NCBI GenBank assembly: GCA_034231615.1
Contig: CM067317.1
Span: 42,472,011-42,536,010 of the forward strand
Direction: 5' to 3'
DNA length: 64,000 nucleotides
Source: Meghimatium bilineatum
Taxonomy: Eukaryota; Mollusca; Gastropoda; Stylommatophora; Philomycidae
Shown here piece by piece: positions 43,796-58,815 of this stretch. How positions within the stretch are numbered: the first letter of the stretch is position 1; each line of letters opens with the position of its first letter. The notes under the pieces are model-generated. The model was given only the letters and a program-made list of their open reading frames with translations. It did not search any database and was not told the DNA's origin. The translations under genes were made by a program, and so were the position numbers.

Positions 43796-44714
43796 GATGT
43801 TCGACATGGACGATCATACTTCCTGGTCTATACGTGTCCCAATATGTAGTTGGAGATTCTATGCCAGAATTGAACTTTTCTGTCATTTCTTTACATATCA
43901 TATAGATGTAACAACACAAGTCTGAATCTGAAACTATTGTCATCATATAACGCGATGGACGACTATTGCTAGTATTTGTTATCCAATGAGAGCACACTGC
44001 TTGTAAACACCACCCATTGTGGGTGTGTATATATATATATATCTTTATAGCGAAATATTCTCTTTAGCTGTAAGCAGGTATATCTTGACAGCCATAGCCT
44101 TTCTAGCAAAAACAGATCTTTTTCATCTATATAACTGGGGTGACACTTGGACACATGTGAGGTTGCCTCAATGACATGACTGTGTAAGCGAGAGTTATAG
44201 ATGTACGTTTAGTCCCCAAAGGATGCATTCCAGTGCGCAAGTATCATAGGATTATCACGTCTTGCCAGCAACACATCATATAGTTATGGGTTAACTATCA
44301 AATTATTCTTCTGTCCAATTTGTTGACTCATCAACAGTTATGGCATATCAAGTATTCCACGTCACCTAGGAGTCTGCCTCAAAAGAACTCAGGTTCACTG
44401 TCCACAGGCTTGCATCGCATCATCACACATGGAGATTATTTGATAGAAGACAAAAGATCGAAATTGAGACAATATGAAGAATTTTCACAGGTGAAAGGTT
44501 GTCAGCCTATCCTCCAACTTTCCTTAGTCGCCTCCAACGACATGCCTGTAAAGAAGACAGTGACCCTACTCTTTGCAAGCTGAACCTGAGTACATATTTT
44601 CGATTCTTTGCAACCTGGACTAGAAGTCCAGACCAGGGTTGGCACTCGGGCTATATATATATATATATATGGCGTCTAACGCAAAAAGTTACTATCAATA
44701 GAAATATACGGTGA

Positions 44715-45390
44715 AGCCCGAAACGTGTTCTTAAATGAATAAAACTAAAAAATATGACAACGGATAAAGTGAAAGAATAACCAAAGATAATAGTTGACAA
44801 TTTCAAACTATATGACGTAAATAATTTTCAATATTTTGGCACAAACATAAATAACCCAGGAGACTTTCTAGAAATCAAGAGAGGAATTGCAATGGCGGCA
44901 CTGAAACTTGCGCAAATGAAAAATCTTTGGCAAAGTACCAGTAGCATAGCCAAACTATCTATGATCAGAACATGCTTATTTCCTGTGGTAATATACGGTT
45001 GTGAGGCATGGGCATTAAATAAATTCAAATTTCAAAGAAATTGCTGCTGTCGAAATGAGATGCTACAGAAGAAATTTACATATACCATGGGCAGCTAATA
45101 ATACAAATCAAGAAGCGTTCAGATCAATAAACGTCGGAGAGGGCTGGATCCTTCAATAAATTATACACAGAGGCATAAAAGCAGTGAAAAATTAATAGCT
45201 GAAGGTAGAGTTAGTGGGAACAGAGGAAGAGGGCGCCCAGGGCGACGATGGTACACTGATATATCAGATTGCTTAATCATGTCTTATGCTTAACCATCTC
45301 TCCCAGAATCGCGGAGTTTTCAGAGAATGAAGGAAGAACACGTTCTGGAAAGAATATGTCACATGATAGTGATATGTATTTATATTCATC
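44715..45390 (+). mobile_element. LINE family B relic B1 in duplicate 2
   Basis: Counterpart of 10790-11460, with substitutions such as TTAATAACTG/TTAATAGCTG and one or two added bases near 45154. Confidence 0.85.
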
Positions 45391-47559
45391 ATATACTATA
45401 TAAACTTACAAAAATCTGCCTAATAGTGTTAGTTGCAAAGATTTTCCCCTGGGCATGAATTTCTAAATGCACTATACATGTCCCACTATACATTTCTCAC
45501 AAAACTATCTCGTCCGTCAATGTCCGTATTATTTTCATTACTGTACTGTAAGATAACATTGATTAATGTATACAAAAAAATCTCATGCATCAAGTTATCT
45601 AAATAAGTAATTACAAATCAATTTTTAGACATGTCTCGAGGCCTTCGTTTTATAACGCAGTCATGCTAACTCATCAGGGATCATCCTTCTAATGTGCGCT
45701 ATTTGACTTTTCCCATGATTTTCATTGGCTATCAACACAAAGTATACGCAGTGTAACCAATACAATCCATGAAAAATACAAATACTATAATGTTGTTTAG
45801 TAGCAGTATAAACGTATTATCAGCAATATAGACATGTCATTAATTATTGTGTAACAGCTTTATAGACGCCTGATTAATTGTTTGTGTAGTAGTAGTAGGA
45901 TAGACGTGACATAGTTTTTTGAGTAGTGGTGGTATAGACGCATCATCAATTGTGCAGTATCAGTAGAGACGTGTCAATAGTTATATACTTGCCGTATAGA
46001 CGCGTCATTCATTGTTGTGTAGTAGTAGTATAGACATGCATCCGTTGTTGTGTAGGGGCGGGTAGAGGCGCATCATCATTTGTTGTGTAATGGCAGTATA
46101 GACGTGTCAATAGTTGTGTACCAGCATTATAGTCGCGTCATTCATCTTGTGTAGTAGCAGTATAGGCGCGTCATTCATTTTTGTGTAGTAGCAGTATATA
46201 CTCGTCATTGTTATAGTGGCATTTTTGTACAGACATTTCATCAATTGCTGTGTAATAGCAGTATGATGATGTACTCTCCTTTGAAACTGAAAGTTAGTCC
46301 AGCTAGGTTATGTCAGAGATCTCAAGAATTAAAAAAAAAGTAATCGTAGATTCGCGGCTCTGTGAGTCAAGTCATCACGATGTACGTAGTTCATGGAGGT
46401 TATTCAGATTTTAACCGCCAAGGGGTTGCCCATAAGTTATGTCAACAATTAGGAGAGGGTGTCCTCAAAAAGTTTGACATTTATTGACAAGGGAAGGGTT
46501 GACAATACTATATTTTATACACTAATTAAATTAATGGCGGTTGAACAAAAATTCCCGCCGAAGACGGATGTGTCGGGCCATTGGCGCAAATAAAACGGCG
46601 ACACAACGCATTTCCATTCTCTGGACTTATATCCTGCTGGAAATCTAATAGGGCCATTGTCCTACTGCAATAGAGATCCGGCAGGAGTTTGAGAATGAAC
46701 AGCTGAAGAAGAAGAACAAAAATTCTCACAGTATTGAAACATTAGGTCGCTTCTCACATTTTTTTTCGGATAACATTTGTTTGGGGGAGGGGTGGATGAC
46801 ACAATTTGTTAATACAAAATAATGGGGGTCCCTGAATTTCAATCTTGACAAGCAGTTTGACAAGGAGGGGGAAGGACGTCAAAAGTTGTTATAGACATTG
46901 TTCACGTAATGTCTCCGAGTATTTTATGCCAATAGAACGAATTTCCTTTTTTTCCCCCTTGCAAATATTTTCTTCGGTCATTAATTATGTACTATTTTCG
47001 TCAGATTCAGGTGCTTCTCTCTCTCTCTCTCTTCTTTCATCTCTCTCTCTCTCTCTCCTCTCTCTTTCTCTCTCTCTCTCTTTCTCTCTCTCTCTCCTGT
47101 TCCTTATCATCGTCATAATGTCTTCTGTCAATCTGATAGTGATACATTGATCGCAATAACATTATCTTTCCGCACACATCTGGTTATCTGTAATGTAATA
47201 CTGCATATTGATCGCTACACTTGTAATGAGATCACAACACATGCTTACAAACGTTTCTCAATGAGACAAACACGCCGCGACGCCTCCATTAGAGACCTTC
47301 TGGAACCCAGGTTGTATAATGTTAAGTCCATCGATGTAAACTTTCGCCCGTCGACCAGTGAGCCCCGGTTGTAATCCACTCATTATTCGTGGTTTGAAAT
47401 AAAATATACTTCCGTAGTTCACCCCAGACACTTGAAGTAGGGTACTAGCAATCGTGGAATCATAGCACTAGCAATAAGGTCGAGGAATGGCGTCGTCGCT
47501 ACTGAGCAAGCATAGTAGGGTTCGTAGCTAGTCAGGCGGTTTCTGAGGAGCCACTGATT

Positions 47560-47755
47560 AGGCAGCTTAGCACATATAAGGAATGATTAGGCAGCTGAGT
47601 ATGTATAGGGAATGATTAGGCAGCTGAGTATATATGGGGAATGATTAGGCAGCTGAGCACTTATGGGGAATGATTAGGCAGATGAGTATGTATGGGGAAT
47701 GATTAGGCAACTGAGCACTTATGGGGAATGATTAGGCAGCTGAGCACTTGGGGAA
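47560..47755 (+). repeat. 29-bp minisatellite, copy 2
   Basis: About seven units; three fewer than at 13585-13870, removed from the right part. Confidence 0.92.
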
Positions 47756-49289
47756 TCGTGTGATATAACGCTTGTTCATTTTTACATTGTACCTCCTGGA
47801 TACATTCACTCGCGAGCCAATATGTGTATCTTCTTCTAACATTACCAGTTTAACATATTTGCACAATGTTCAAGTGACAGTATTAGTATCATAATAGACA
47901 TTCTATAAATAAATATATATATATGTCAGTATATATATAATATAATATATATATAAGCTAAAAGTAACATACACCTTGTTGAAGTTCGATCTGTCAAGCC
48001 AAAAGACTAAGCTATCACAGCCAAGATATAAACCATGGCACAACGCATTCCATTCTCCGAATGACATGCTGTAATTTTGCAGGAATTTGAGAACGAAGGC
48101 AGAAGATATTGTTGGCAACCGTTGTCCTAGACATTTGATTTCTCCCATAGTGCACACGTCAGCAACAAATAACATACGCTGTCTAGTCCATGACATATGC
48201 ATAGCCTATATATATATATATATATATTCATCTTGCCTTGTTCACTCAAACCCCATTATAACAAACACAAGTTTAAAAAAGAATAGAAGTTTCCCGTCTC
48301 CAGTAACAACACAAACATTTCACACAAAAATATAACGAGGTCATCAATTTCAATCAATTTGTAAAGCCTGACCTGGCACAGTTAATAAATCTTCCTGTTC
48401 TAAGCTGTCAATCACAACCTTACAGACCTATTTGTTATTCAGAGTGTTCGCGTTCCTAATTAGCTGGCGACAATAGATTTATTTCGCCAGCATAATAATG
48501 ATTGGTTCTGTACAGGACACGATTCAACCCGGTTTTTCTTCCTGGCTCACGCATGGAAAAGTAACACAATTAACAAGGACAGGGGAATTAGTAATGCGAG
48601 CATTAATTATAATATAATAACATTAGCATTAATAATATATTGTGTGTATATGTCTGTACAATACTGCAGCGATTCAAGGTTGCCATGTTCACGCTTTTCT
48701 TAACGCCCGGGCCCGAAAGCAGATACAATTAATAATCAAGATATCTAGAGTTGCCAGAGATGAGGAAAGAGATCGTAAGAGCTCACAAAATCATAATATT
48801 TTTAATTACCCGTTTGAATTGTGTCCACATTTATCGTTGCTTGGGCTCGTTGTCTGGGTCGAAATCGGCTTGTCTTCAAACTCCTATAAGAAACTGATAG
48901 AGTAGTCCTTCGTCACTTCAATGAGATTATTTGATTAGTTAAGTAACATGTACCTCTTATGATGAGGTACGCACCTTTCAACCTCGGATGTTATTCCAAT
49001 TTGGTTATATCAAAGCTTTAAAACCATACGCAATAGTTCGAGTCACAACGACCTCCGGAGATAAGTAAATAAACTACTACATTGAGATTTATTGGCAGTT
49101 GACATACTGAGATTGACCAATGAAATTATCGTACAAGGTCAAGTAGGGTCACTTTTAAAAGATGACTATAGAGAAGTCAAGCTAGAAGTAGTTCACATGA
49201 CTGCAAGGTGCCGTCTAGGATGAAGATAACTCTGCATGTACCGGCACAAGTCGTATCAACTATTAGGTGTGGCTAATAGAAACATTGAA

Positions 49290-49590
<301 letters not shown>

Positions 49591-49889
49591 CATCGCTAGG
49601 GTGCACCTATTTCTCCACCGTTCATGTGCGATTTTCAGTTTGAGTAGGTAACATTACAGAAGTATCTCTCCGTGGTGCACCCTGGTAACAGATGTACCAT
49701 AATCGTGTATGGTGTATCTCTTTAATACTTTTTGGGATCAGTCAGTTGTTGTTGATTCAAACTGTAGATTGTAACCAGACGACCAAGATCTCCGGTACCT
49801 TTAAGTCAATATAACGAGCGTGCACAGACATCCAGATACAAGGGGTGAAAACGCACAACCGTTATGGGATGTATCCTTTGAGATTTCTC

Positions 49890-50340
49890 GTGTTGTCCCA
49901 AATCATCACTATCTAAGTGGCGTGTTCTTTACAGAACGTTGTCCTCGCTGCCACTCTGTAAGTCTCTCGGTTCTGTGTGATCTGCCCAGCCCTTTCCAGT
50001 GTCATGTTCAGAAGGTCTTTGATATCATGTGTCCTTCGTAGTCTTGGTCTGTTTCATGTTCTCTTTCCTGGAAGTTTTCCCTCTATGATTAATCTTTCTA
50101 AACCATTGTGTCTCTTTATATATCCGAAATATGTTAGCTTGCGTTTTTTTATTAACTAGTTTCGAGGAGCCAGTCATCTTCTATGTTAAGATTTTTGCGG
50201 ACGTCTGCGTTGGTTCGTCTTTCCGTCCATGGTATTCTTAGGATCTCTATAACATTTTATTTCGAATGCATTTTTTTTTGCTTTCATATGTGGATGTCAT
50301 TGCCCACGTCTTACAATCATATATTGTCACTGGACAAATA
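49890..50340 (-). mobile_element. LINE family N relic in duplicate 2
   Basis: Counterpart of 15955-16405 with scattered substitutions. Confidence 0.75.
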
Positions 50341-50341
50341 T

Positions 50342-51345
50342 CATCAATATGATCATTTTCCTTTTGCGCTGAAGTTAGCGCATAGGGCAGAGGTCAGATC
50401 TCTCCAATTCTGTCTGTTCAAAGCTATTCTGTACAGTTCGTGTATATTATGTATATTGGTTGTTTTACTTTCTCTAAGTATTGTTCTTCTGAGTGTTTCT
50501 TTTGGTCTACCCCTTGCTCTTCTGCCTGTAGGTATCCATTCAAGGTGGTGTATTCTGTTGATGTCTGTTCGTAGGACATGCCCGATGTAGGACAAACGGC
50601 GTTTTCTGATAACATCTGTGATGAAGTTTTGATGTGTCTCTTCTCTAATTTTATCATTCGATTTGAATTCACTCCAATGGGTGTTAGTTATCATACGAAG
50701 ACATTTGTTCTCGAAATTCAGTAATTTCTTTTCTGAAGATAAAGAGCTTTTCCAGCTCTCACATCCATTTGATAGCACCGAAATAACGCAGGAGTTTAAT
50801 AAGCGTATTTTCGTGCGTGTGCTGATTGACTTTGACCTTCAGATATTAGACAGTCTTTTAAAGGCACTTGATGCTAGTGCAATGCGAGTTGTAATTTCTG
50901 TCATGACATTACCGTCGAGTGTTAATTTGCTTCCTAGATAGGAGAGTTTGTGTACCTTTTCAAGTTGTTGTCCATTAAAAATAATTGCGTTAGGTGAATT
51001 AGTGAAATCCATAATTTTTGTTTTTGATGAATTGATTTGGAGACCTATTTGTCCTGCAATGAGTTTTAATCTATCAGAATTTGTTTGTGCATCTTGATGG
51101 TTTCATTCAATATTGCTAGATCATCGGCAAAATCCAGATCTTATAGTGTTTTATTTATCTATCTATTGCGATATTGAATAGTAATGGTGACATAGGGCAG
51201 CCTTGTTTAACACCTATTCTGAATTGACCTTTTCTGTTCGAAAACAGCATTTTGAGTTGGTATAGAATGATTTTATCACATTTATATATTTGATTTGGAA
51301 TCTATATATTTTTAAAATTTCCTAAAGCGATGGTTGGTGGATGCC
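50342..51345 (-). mobile_element. LINE family C, copy C1 in duplicate 2
   Basis: Counterpart of 16406-17440. The last 141 codons (50353-50778) are open, longer than in copy 1. A 46-bp stretch of the RT region present at about 17228-17273 is missing here near 51160. The 3' inverted repeat is at 50366-50381. Confidence 0.93.
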
Positions 51346-54065
51346 GTCGAAGGCTTTTTGAAAAATATAACTTATTGATAATTGTAACTTTGTTTCTCTG
51401 TTCACATGCCATATATTTTTCATCTGTGATGTTTTTTGTAGTGCCATTGCTATATTTTTCTGATCTCTGAAATTTCCTGTAGTGTTGATGATTGACCAAA
51501 GATATTCAAAGTTTCTGACAGTTTCTATTTTTTCTTTGTCAATGACTAATTTCAGTTTAAAATTCATCTCTGTTTATTAGCATTATTTTTGACCATTTTG
51601 TTATGAGGAACACATTTTGTGTCTCGCTATGGTGTTCGACTGACATAATCATGTGTTATAAACCTGTGGGGTTTATGGATATACGGGTTGTATCAACTGC
51701 ATACGTAATTTCTGCAATCTCATGTCCTTCCTCACTAGCTGGAAAACGGGTTTTTCTATAAGTTTCCTTAGTCGTCTCCTATTACATATCTGGAAAGAAG
51801 ACAGTGTCCTTGTTCTATACACCCTGGACTAGGTAGAAGTAAATGCCCCGATTGCAACTGTCGTAGTCACATGGAAACTATGTAGTTGACATTTTACAAA
51901 ATAGACATATTTGATGTTTCGACTAAAGTACCTTATTATGAACTGTAACTATATACACCTATACATTTTAAAGTTTAAGTTCAACTTTTTACACTAATCA
52001 TATTTGACATGTTAATATTTACCGTTGGGTAATGTGGAGTTGGAGTTGTACCATGTAACATCTAGCCAGTCTGTTTTTGAATCCGTTTCTAATAGAGATT
52101 ACTGATAAATTCTTAGAGAGACTCGGTGCATTCCTGTGGGTAAAACCGATTTTTTTTCCTTGTTAATGATACACTTCGTGTCTCATCTAACGATAGAATC
52201 TTGGATCTCATCCTTTATAGAGCTCATCCTGTATAGAGCCACTACTAGATCTAGCCCGGATAGTAAAGTCTGGGACTGTGATAATTAGTGCTTCTGTAGT
52301 TGTCATATGTCTGGGAATTTTCATCTCAATAGTTCCTAGATTGCAACATGTCACAAGTAGTAAAAGTTATAAATTCCCATGTTTCCATCTTTTATTGTTT
52401 TAGTTGCAATATATTGGTCATGTTAACATAGTAAACAAAATTTAAAATATACGGTTCTGGTTTGGATCCCGCGTCCCCTTATTTGATTATTTCCCTTTGC
52501 AATGTTTATCAGTTTATGTTTATCATTTATTACTTTAAATATACATTTATTTAGGGTTAGGGGTAGCTCTAAAAAATAAATATTTAATGTAATTATTGAT
52601 ATAATATTTAGATTTATTAATCCTGAAATAAGCAAGGAGACACGAGTTCCAAAACAGACACCTTCCTTTCCACCAAGAAAAAAAAACAACAAAAAACAAA
52701 CAAACAAACAAAAACTGTCAATGCTGCATTTTCCCAGTTAGGGATATGAAGGGAATTCGGGAGTTTTTTGTGTGATAATGGCTGCATGCCATTGCTGCCG
52801 CCACGTCATGTATAGTTTTTAATTTCACTCTGAGAGAAACAAAATTTAGCCCTTACTGTTTTAGGACTTAACGGGTGTGAGACCTAACAGGTATAAGACC
52901 TAACGGGTATAAGACCTAACGGGTGTGAGACCACCGATATAATCTCGAATATGCGCCACGCTTAGCGCTAACATTATACGGTGGAAAATTAAACAGAGTT
53001 AGTGGTGGGGTTTAAGATAATTAAGGGCAGCTTAATATTTATAAACCCATCCAAAGGTGCGGGGAAACTCTCTCAATCCTTCTTTATGTGAAACTCTCAA
53101 TCTCTCCTATGGTAGAGGACACTCTCAACTCCTCCTAAGAGGGGGCGCTCTCTCAACCCCTCCTAAGGTGGAGGAAACTTTCAACCCCACATAAGGTGGA
53201 TGAAACTCAACCCCTCCTAGTGCGGAGGAAACTCACTCAACACTTCCTAAGTTGGAGCATTCTCCTACCCCTCCGAGCGTGGAGGCACTCTTTCCACTCC
53301 TCCTAGTGTGGGGGAACACTCAACTCCTCCTAGAGTGAGAGGAAACTCATCCACTCCTAATATGGAGGAAACTCTCAACCACTCCTAGAATGGAGAAAAC
53401 TCTCAACCCCTCCTAGAATGGAGGAAACTCTCTTAACCACTCCTAATGTGAAACTCACCCCCCCCCAATTGTGAAGGACGTTCTATACCCTTCCTAGACT
53501 GGGGGGCACTCTCTCAACCCTTCCCTAGCGTGGAGGAAAGTATATTAGAGAATCCAGCTCGAACACAGAGACAGAACTTTATAAATTTTTAATGAGATTT
53601 ATGTTCTCCACTTCCGTAAGATATTCCTTCTGGTGATTGCTGTCGGGAATATACATTCACACACGAAGACGTCATGTCGCACGGGGACACTATCATTTCG
53701 AGAATTTATATAGAAATAAATGAAATGGTCTTGTTATCTCATGCGGTTGGATCCGACATTCTTAATTGTAATCACCATTGTCGAGGATAAGCCCAACAGA
53801 CTGGAAATATAGCGACCAATTACATATAAGAAATACCGTGAATTGCATAATTCCTTATCTTTGTGAGAAATTTCATGACATGACCTTGTTTTGCAAAATA
53901 TCGCCAAAGCTAAAAGTTCGTTAAAGCGGGGGAGGGGGGGGTACCTACTTGTTGGATAAATTCTTAGTACTAAATGTTATGTTCTGATTTCTTAGTTTGA
54001 TGGTATATATATATATACATACATACACACACGCACACGCACACACACCCTTTGTCTACAAGCTT

Positions 54066-54440
54066 ATTTAGACATAACTAAATATGGAGTTTTTTTGCAG
54101 TTCTACCTGACTATTTAGACATACGTAAATATGAAGTTGTTTTGTAGTTCTACCCGACTGTATTTAGACATAACTAAATATGGAGTTTTTTTTTGCAGTT
54201 CTTCCCGCTTGTAATTAGACATAACTAAATATGGAGTTTTTGCAGTTCTATCTGACTATTTAGACATAAGTAAATATGGAGTTTTTTTTTTGCAGTTCTA
54301 CCCGACTGTATTTAGACATAACTTAATATGGAGTTTTTTGCAGTTTTTCCCGATTGTATTTAGACATAAATAAATATGGAGTTTATGCAGTTCTACACGA
54401 CTGTATTTAGACATAAATAAATATGGAGAGATGTATCGAT
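54066..54440 (+). repeat. Palindrome-bearing minisatellite, copy 2
   Basis: Counterpart of 20168-20835, 287 bp shorter. The dimeric left block is mostly absent, while the monomeric right block matches copy 1. Confidence 0.92.
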
Positions 54441-54699
54441 TTTTTGCAATTTTACCCGACTGTATTTAAAAATATCGGTTATTATTTCCTGCACGTTTTT
54501 TGGTCTAAGACTTGTACCTATTTTCAAACCATTCTGTCACTAATCGTATTTAGCAGAACAGTAAGCGTGTCTTCACACCGGATTTTCTGTAGGGATTTAC
54601 ACCCTTAGCCAATGCCACTCGGCGCAAATTTAGGATCTTTAATACAAATGTACTTGCTGTATAGACATGTTAAACTGCGAAGAAGAAGAAGAAGAAAGA

Positions 54700-55006
54700 T
54701 TACAAATGTGAAGGCATTACTACAGTAAAGCTCGGAAATCGTTATACACTAGCATGGTTCGGATATGTATGCAGGCACGATTCCTTGTCAAAAACAATAC
54801 TGCAGGGAACTGTCGAGGGTGGAAGAAGCAGAGGAGGACAAATAAAGACATGGGCAGACAACATCAAGGAATGGACAGGGCTAGATATTTCCACACTCAT
54901 CCGCATCGCTGAGGATAGAATTCGCTGGATGACTCTGTGTGCTGAAGTTTCCAATGTGGTACCCCTACGACCCTGAAGGGTTATGGGTTTTATTGATTGA
55001 TTGATA
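54700..55006 (+). mobile_element. LINE family A copy A2 in duplicate 2
   Basis: Counterpart of 21095-21402. The frame extends two residues further (VVPLRP) because of a TGA/CGA difference. Confidence 0.88.
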
Positions 55007-55533
55007 CACTAAACTTAGGATTTAAAAAAAAATATTGTACAAAGGTGAAGAAAGTGCTGCTGTGTGACTCAGAAACATGGACAATGACTAAAACAATAGA
55101 GTAAAACTGTGGACAGTTGTGAATAATTACGTAAGAGTAATGCTAAACATTATGTGGCAGTGCAAGATAAAAATTAAGAGGTAAGGAGACGAACAGATCA
55201 AGATCTAGTGGACACTCAAATAGAATGTTAAACATTAGGTGGCAGGGCAAGATAAGAAAGGAAGAGGTAAGGAGACGAACAGACCAATATCTGGTGGACA
55301 CTCAGATTTGTGTATTGTCCTGTCACAGATGGATGGTCATATTGCTGGTCAACGTTTGCTGTTAAGTGTAGGGGTAGAAATGATTGTTTTCGTTCCAAGA
55401 ACAGATGTGTCGCCTCGGTTGCACTATATCCATGTTTGTTGAAAATGTCTTTGATGCTATCTATCTTCCGTTCCTTTCGTGGTCTTACTCCGTCTTTTTA
55501 GCTGGTCGTGTTTTATTATATGCACTTATGTAT

Positions 55534-56345
55534 AGTTTAAAAACCTTTGGCAAGGAGCCAACTGCAAAACATAAGTACAACAAATTAGATCAAGTATATT
55601 CCCAGTTGCAGTCTATTGTTGCGAATCATGGACACTGAACAAACCGACTACAAATAAAATACTTGTATTCGAGATGAAATGCTACAGAAACATTTTGAGA
55701 ATATATTGGACGGAGGAAAGAAACATGAAGTCAAGAAATTATATGTAGGATAAACGCCGAACAGGGCTGGCTTCTGGACAATCAATCAATCAATCAATCA
55801 ATGAAACCCATAACCCTTCAGGGTCGTAGGGGTACCACATTGGAAGCTTCAGCACATAGAGTCCTCCAGCGAATTCTATCCTCAGCGATGCGGATGAGTG
55901 TGGAAATATCTAGCCCTGTCCATTCCTTGATGTTGTCTGTCCATGTCTTTATTTGACCTCCTCTGCTTCTTCCACCCTCGACAGTTCCCTGCAATATTGT
56001 TTTTGACAAGGAATCGTGCCTGCATACATGTCCGAACCATGCTAGTTTTCGTCGTTTCACTATTGAAAGCAATGGCTCCTGGACACCTGCACACATCTCT
56101 ACTTTATTTCTTACGTATAATATTATAGTAAGAAATCTGAGATTCTTTGGACATATAGAGAACCATACTGGTATGGAAAGACTAATAATGGATGACATGG
56201 TAACAGAAGAAGATGAAAAACAGACGTTTCGGAGTGTTTAAAGATGACACTGAAAGAAGCAGGTTATCTGAACCAAATTCGTAATGAGCCCAGAACAGTC
56301 ATAAGAAAGACTACATTATGGAAAGAATATGTCACATGATATACA
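55534..56345 (+). mobile_element. LINE family B copy B2 in duplicate 2
   Basis: Counterpart of 21930-22740, with the same A3 interruption. The right TSD reads ATAAT here instead of ACAAT. Confidence 0.87.
55783..56116 (-). mobile_element. LINE family A copy A3 in duplicate 2
   Basis: Counterpart of 22180-22509. The (TTGA)n tail has one more unit, and the flanking frame is open for 126 codons because a small change joins it to upstream bases. Confidence 0.92.
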
Positions 56346-58549
56346 TACAGAAAGGAGAGATAGTGAAGATGGACTGGACACTATTAGAAAACCGGTGAAA
56401 ATATAACTAGAAGATCAATGATATGAAACACACAAGACAAAGGAAACAAGAAAAACCTAAAACACATAGAGAAGAGAGACCATGTAGCACTTGACAGAGA
56501 TGGGAATCACATGGAGCGAGGATGAGAACATGTTCACGGATAAAGATATGGAAAATCCGCGTCAGTGGCTTGTGCATAACTAGGATGCATAAATTCTAGG
56601 GTGCCCACTGATTTGATCCATTGATCGATTGCGTGCGAACTGAATGCTGAAATGTGTGTTCTAACCGGTTTCACAGGTTTTCCCTACTTAATAAATGCAG
56701 GATGTAGAACTTATAAGTTATACTTGTATTTTTATTTTAAGCATCACTTAAAAAGATATAACAGAAGCAAGGTTTTACGCATATCATAAATGGAAGCCAT
56801 TGAAATCACATTATAATTCGTCCAATAAATCTCACTGCATGCTCCCTGGAGCAATGTCTGCCATTATGAGTTGGCCAGATTTCCTCAACAATGTTTTACA
56901 CATAATTCAATAAATTATTGTTGACGTTTTCCCAACATTTTACTGCTGGCATAAAATTGTGTTAATTTTCTGCAACAAAGTAGTCTAGAGTGAAAGCTTA
57001 CATAAATTTTGTAAGAGGGGGAGGGCATTCGTTTTTAGATTGCTTTTATGTTGTAATGGACCATTGCAGTACAGACGAGTAGTCATATGAATAAACACGC
57101 GGCATTGCACATAAGGTATAACAGTATTGGCTAGGTCTCCATGATGGCGTCTTAAATTTGTGTGACTTGTGAAGTGTGTTGGTTACATAAAATATTTCTA
57201 ACACATTTACTTTTTCTTCGGCTGTAATCTTCTGTGCATTCACTCTCTTCCCCCCCCCCCCCCCCCCCCACCGACATATAATCCAAATACATTCGACACG
57301 AATTAGTAAATATCATTAGAATCTCAACTACACAACCAATAAAATGAAGTAGTGCCACGGTGGATTCCAGGCCACTATACAGAGGAAATGAATACAGAGG
57401 AAATGAGATGGCAGCTAACACAAATTGGAAGTAACTCAACAACAACATATACAAGATTCAGTATCATTTCCATATCTTTTACTGCATCACTAAAATCTCC
57501 ATGAACATAGAATGTAACTCAACTCACTCATGCAACCAAACAAGACGAAGCTATCCACAAACTTGAAAGAGAGGAGCAGATTGTCATAGTTAGATTGAGA
57601 ATAGGTCACACGTGCAGCCAAAAAATATATATATAACCACAGCCAAGGCTTTGCATATTAAATATTGGCATATCACACCAACGTTTATGTACGTAAAGTA
57701 AGTAAAGTTACCCATATGATTTATTAATGTTAGGTTTGTGAAATGTTAGCGATCTCACATTTCTGTGGCTCTGCTATATATATGAGGGCGGTAGCCATCT
57801 CTTCTCCCTCGCAGTCTTTACTTCCAGGATTAATCCGGTACCTATTGAAGGCTGGGTCGACCCGGGAGCCGTTGTCATCTGAAAACACATTTCCGCCTCA
57901 ACTGGGTAATGAACCCAGGTCCACTCATATGCGAAGCCAGTGAAATATTATGTAGATCCACTTGAACCACATAACCTCCACATGTGGACGGTGTGAAGGT
58001 ACCAATATTAACATACTAGACCAACTATTATGAAACAGTAAACTCTCAGTAGATGACACATATCAGTGCAGTAAGGTTTCCCTCTTGCGGAAGCTACACA
58101 TTATTTCATATATACAATTGTGTTTCCCTTCTGAAGATATATTCAAAGAACCTAACATTGAAAATCACACGGGGAGGGGGGGGGTGTTTGGGAGAACAAT
58201 ATGATCTTCAGTCTTGACCATGATTGTAGCTACCAACGAGTGCGTGGTACCCCGGCTATGAACAGGTGGCATATGAGATTTGCTAAAATGAAAAACAACT
58301 CCGTACAGGATATGACAATTCTATGGATAGCCCTGATCAGGCGAACGTATAGTTATTTTTAGATCGAGAACAGGTCACGTAAACAACACGTGTACGGGAA
58401 GCTTGCTGATGGTGGCTTTGAAATGTGCCCCATGTGGTTAATCTCCAGAACATAGAACTTCCCAATGTGAACTACAAGACCATACAAGAACACAACTATG
58501 GCCATTTGGAACAGCTCTGACGGACAAGCTCTACGTCCTGTCTCAAGGA

Positions 58550-58815
58550 GTGATAATAGTACAGTTGAAAAAAGGGTTGAAAAGTCGTAGAGGATTGACT
58601 TCATTGTACTCGGTTTCCCATATGTACTCCGTCTCGCTCAACGAAGCGGCACGCCGCCTGCCGAGAGTATCACTCATAGCACGTAACTCCGTAGCTTCAA
58701 GCGGTAATCCACAGGGATCTCCGAAAAAATCCACCTCGTACACAAGACGACACCAGTCGGATTCGAACCCATGACCTCCTGAACACAGCTTAACCACTAC
58801 GCTAGGGAGATCCCC
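58550..58815 (-). mobile_element. tRNA-derived SINE S2 in duplicate 2
   Basis: Counterpart of 24955-25220 with a single substitution seen (CCGTCCCGC/CCGTCTCGC). A and B boxes are identical. Confidence 0.88.
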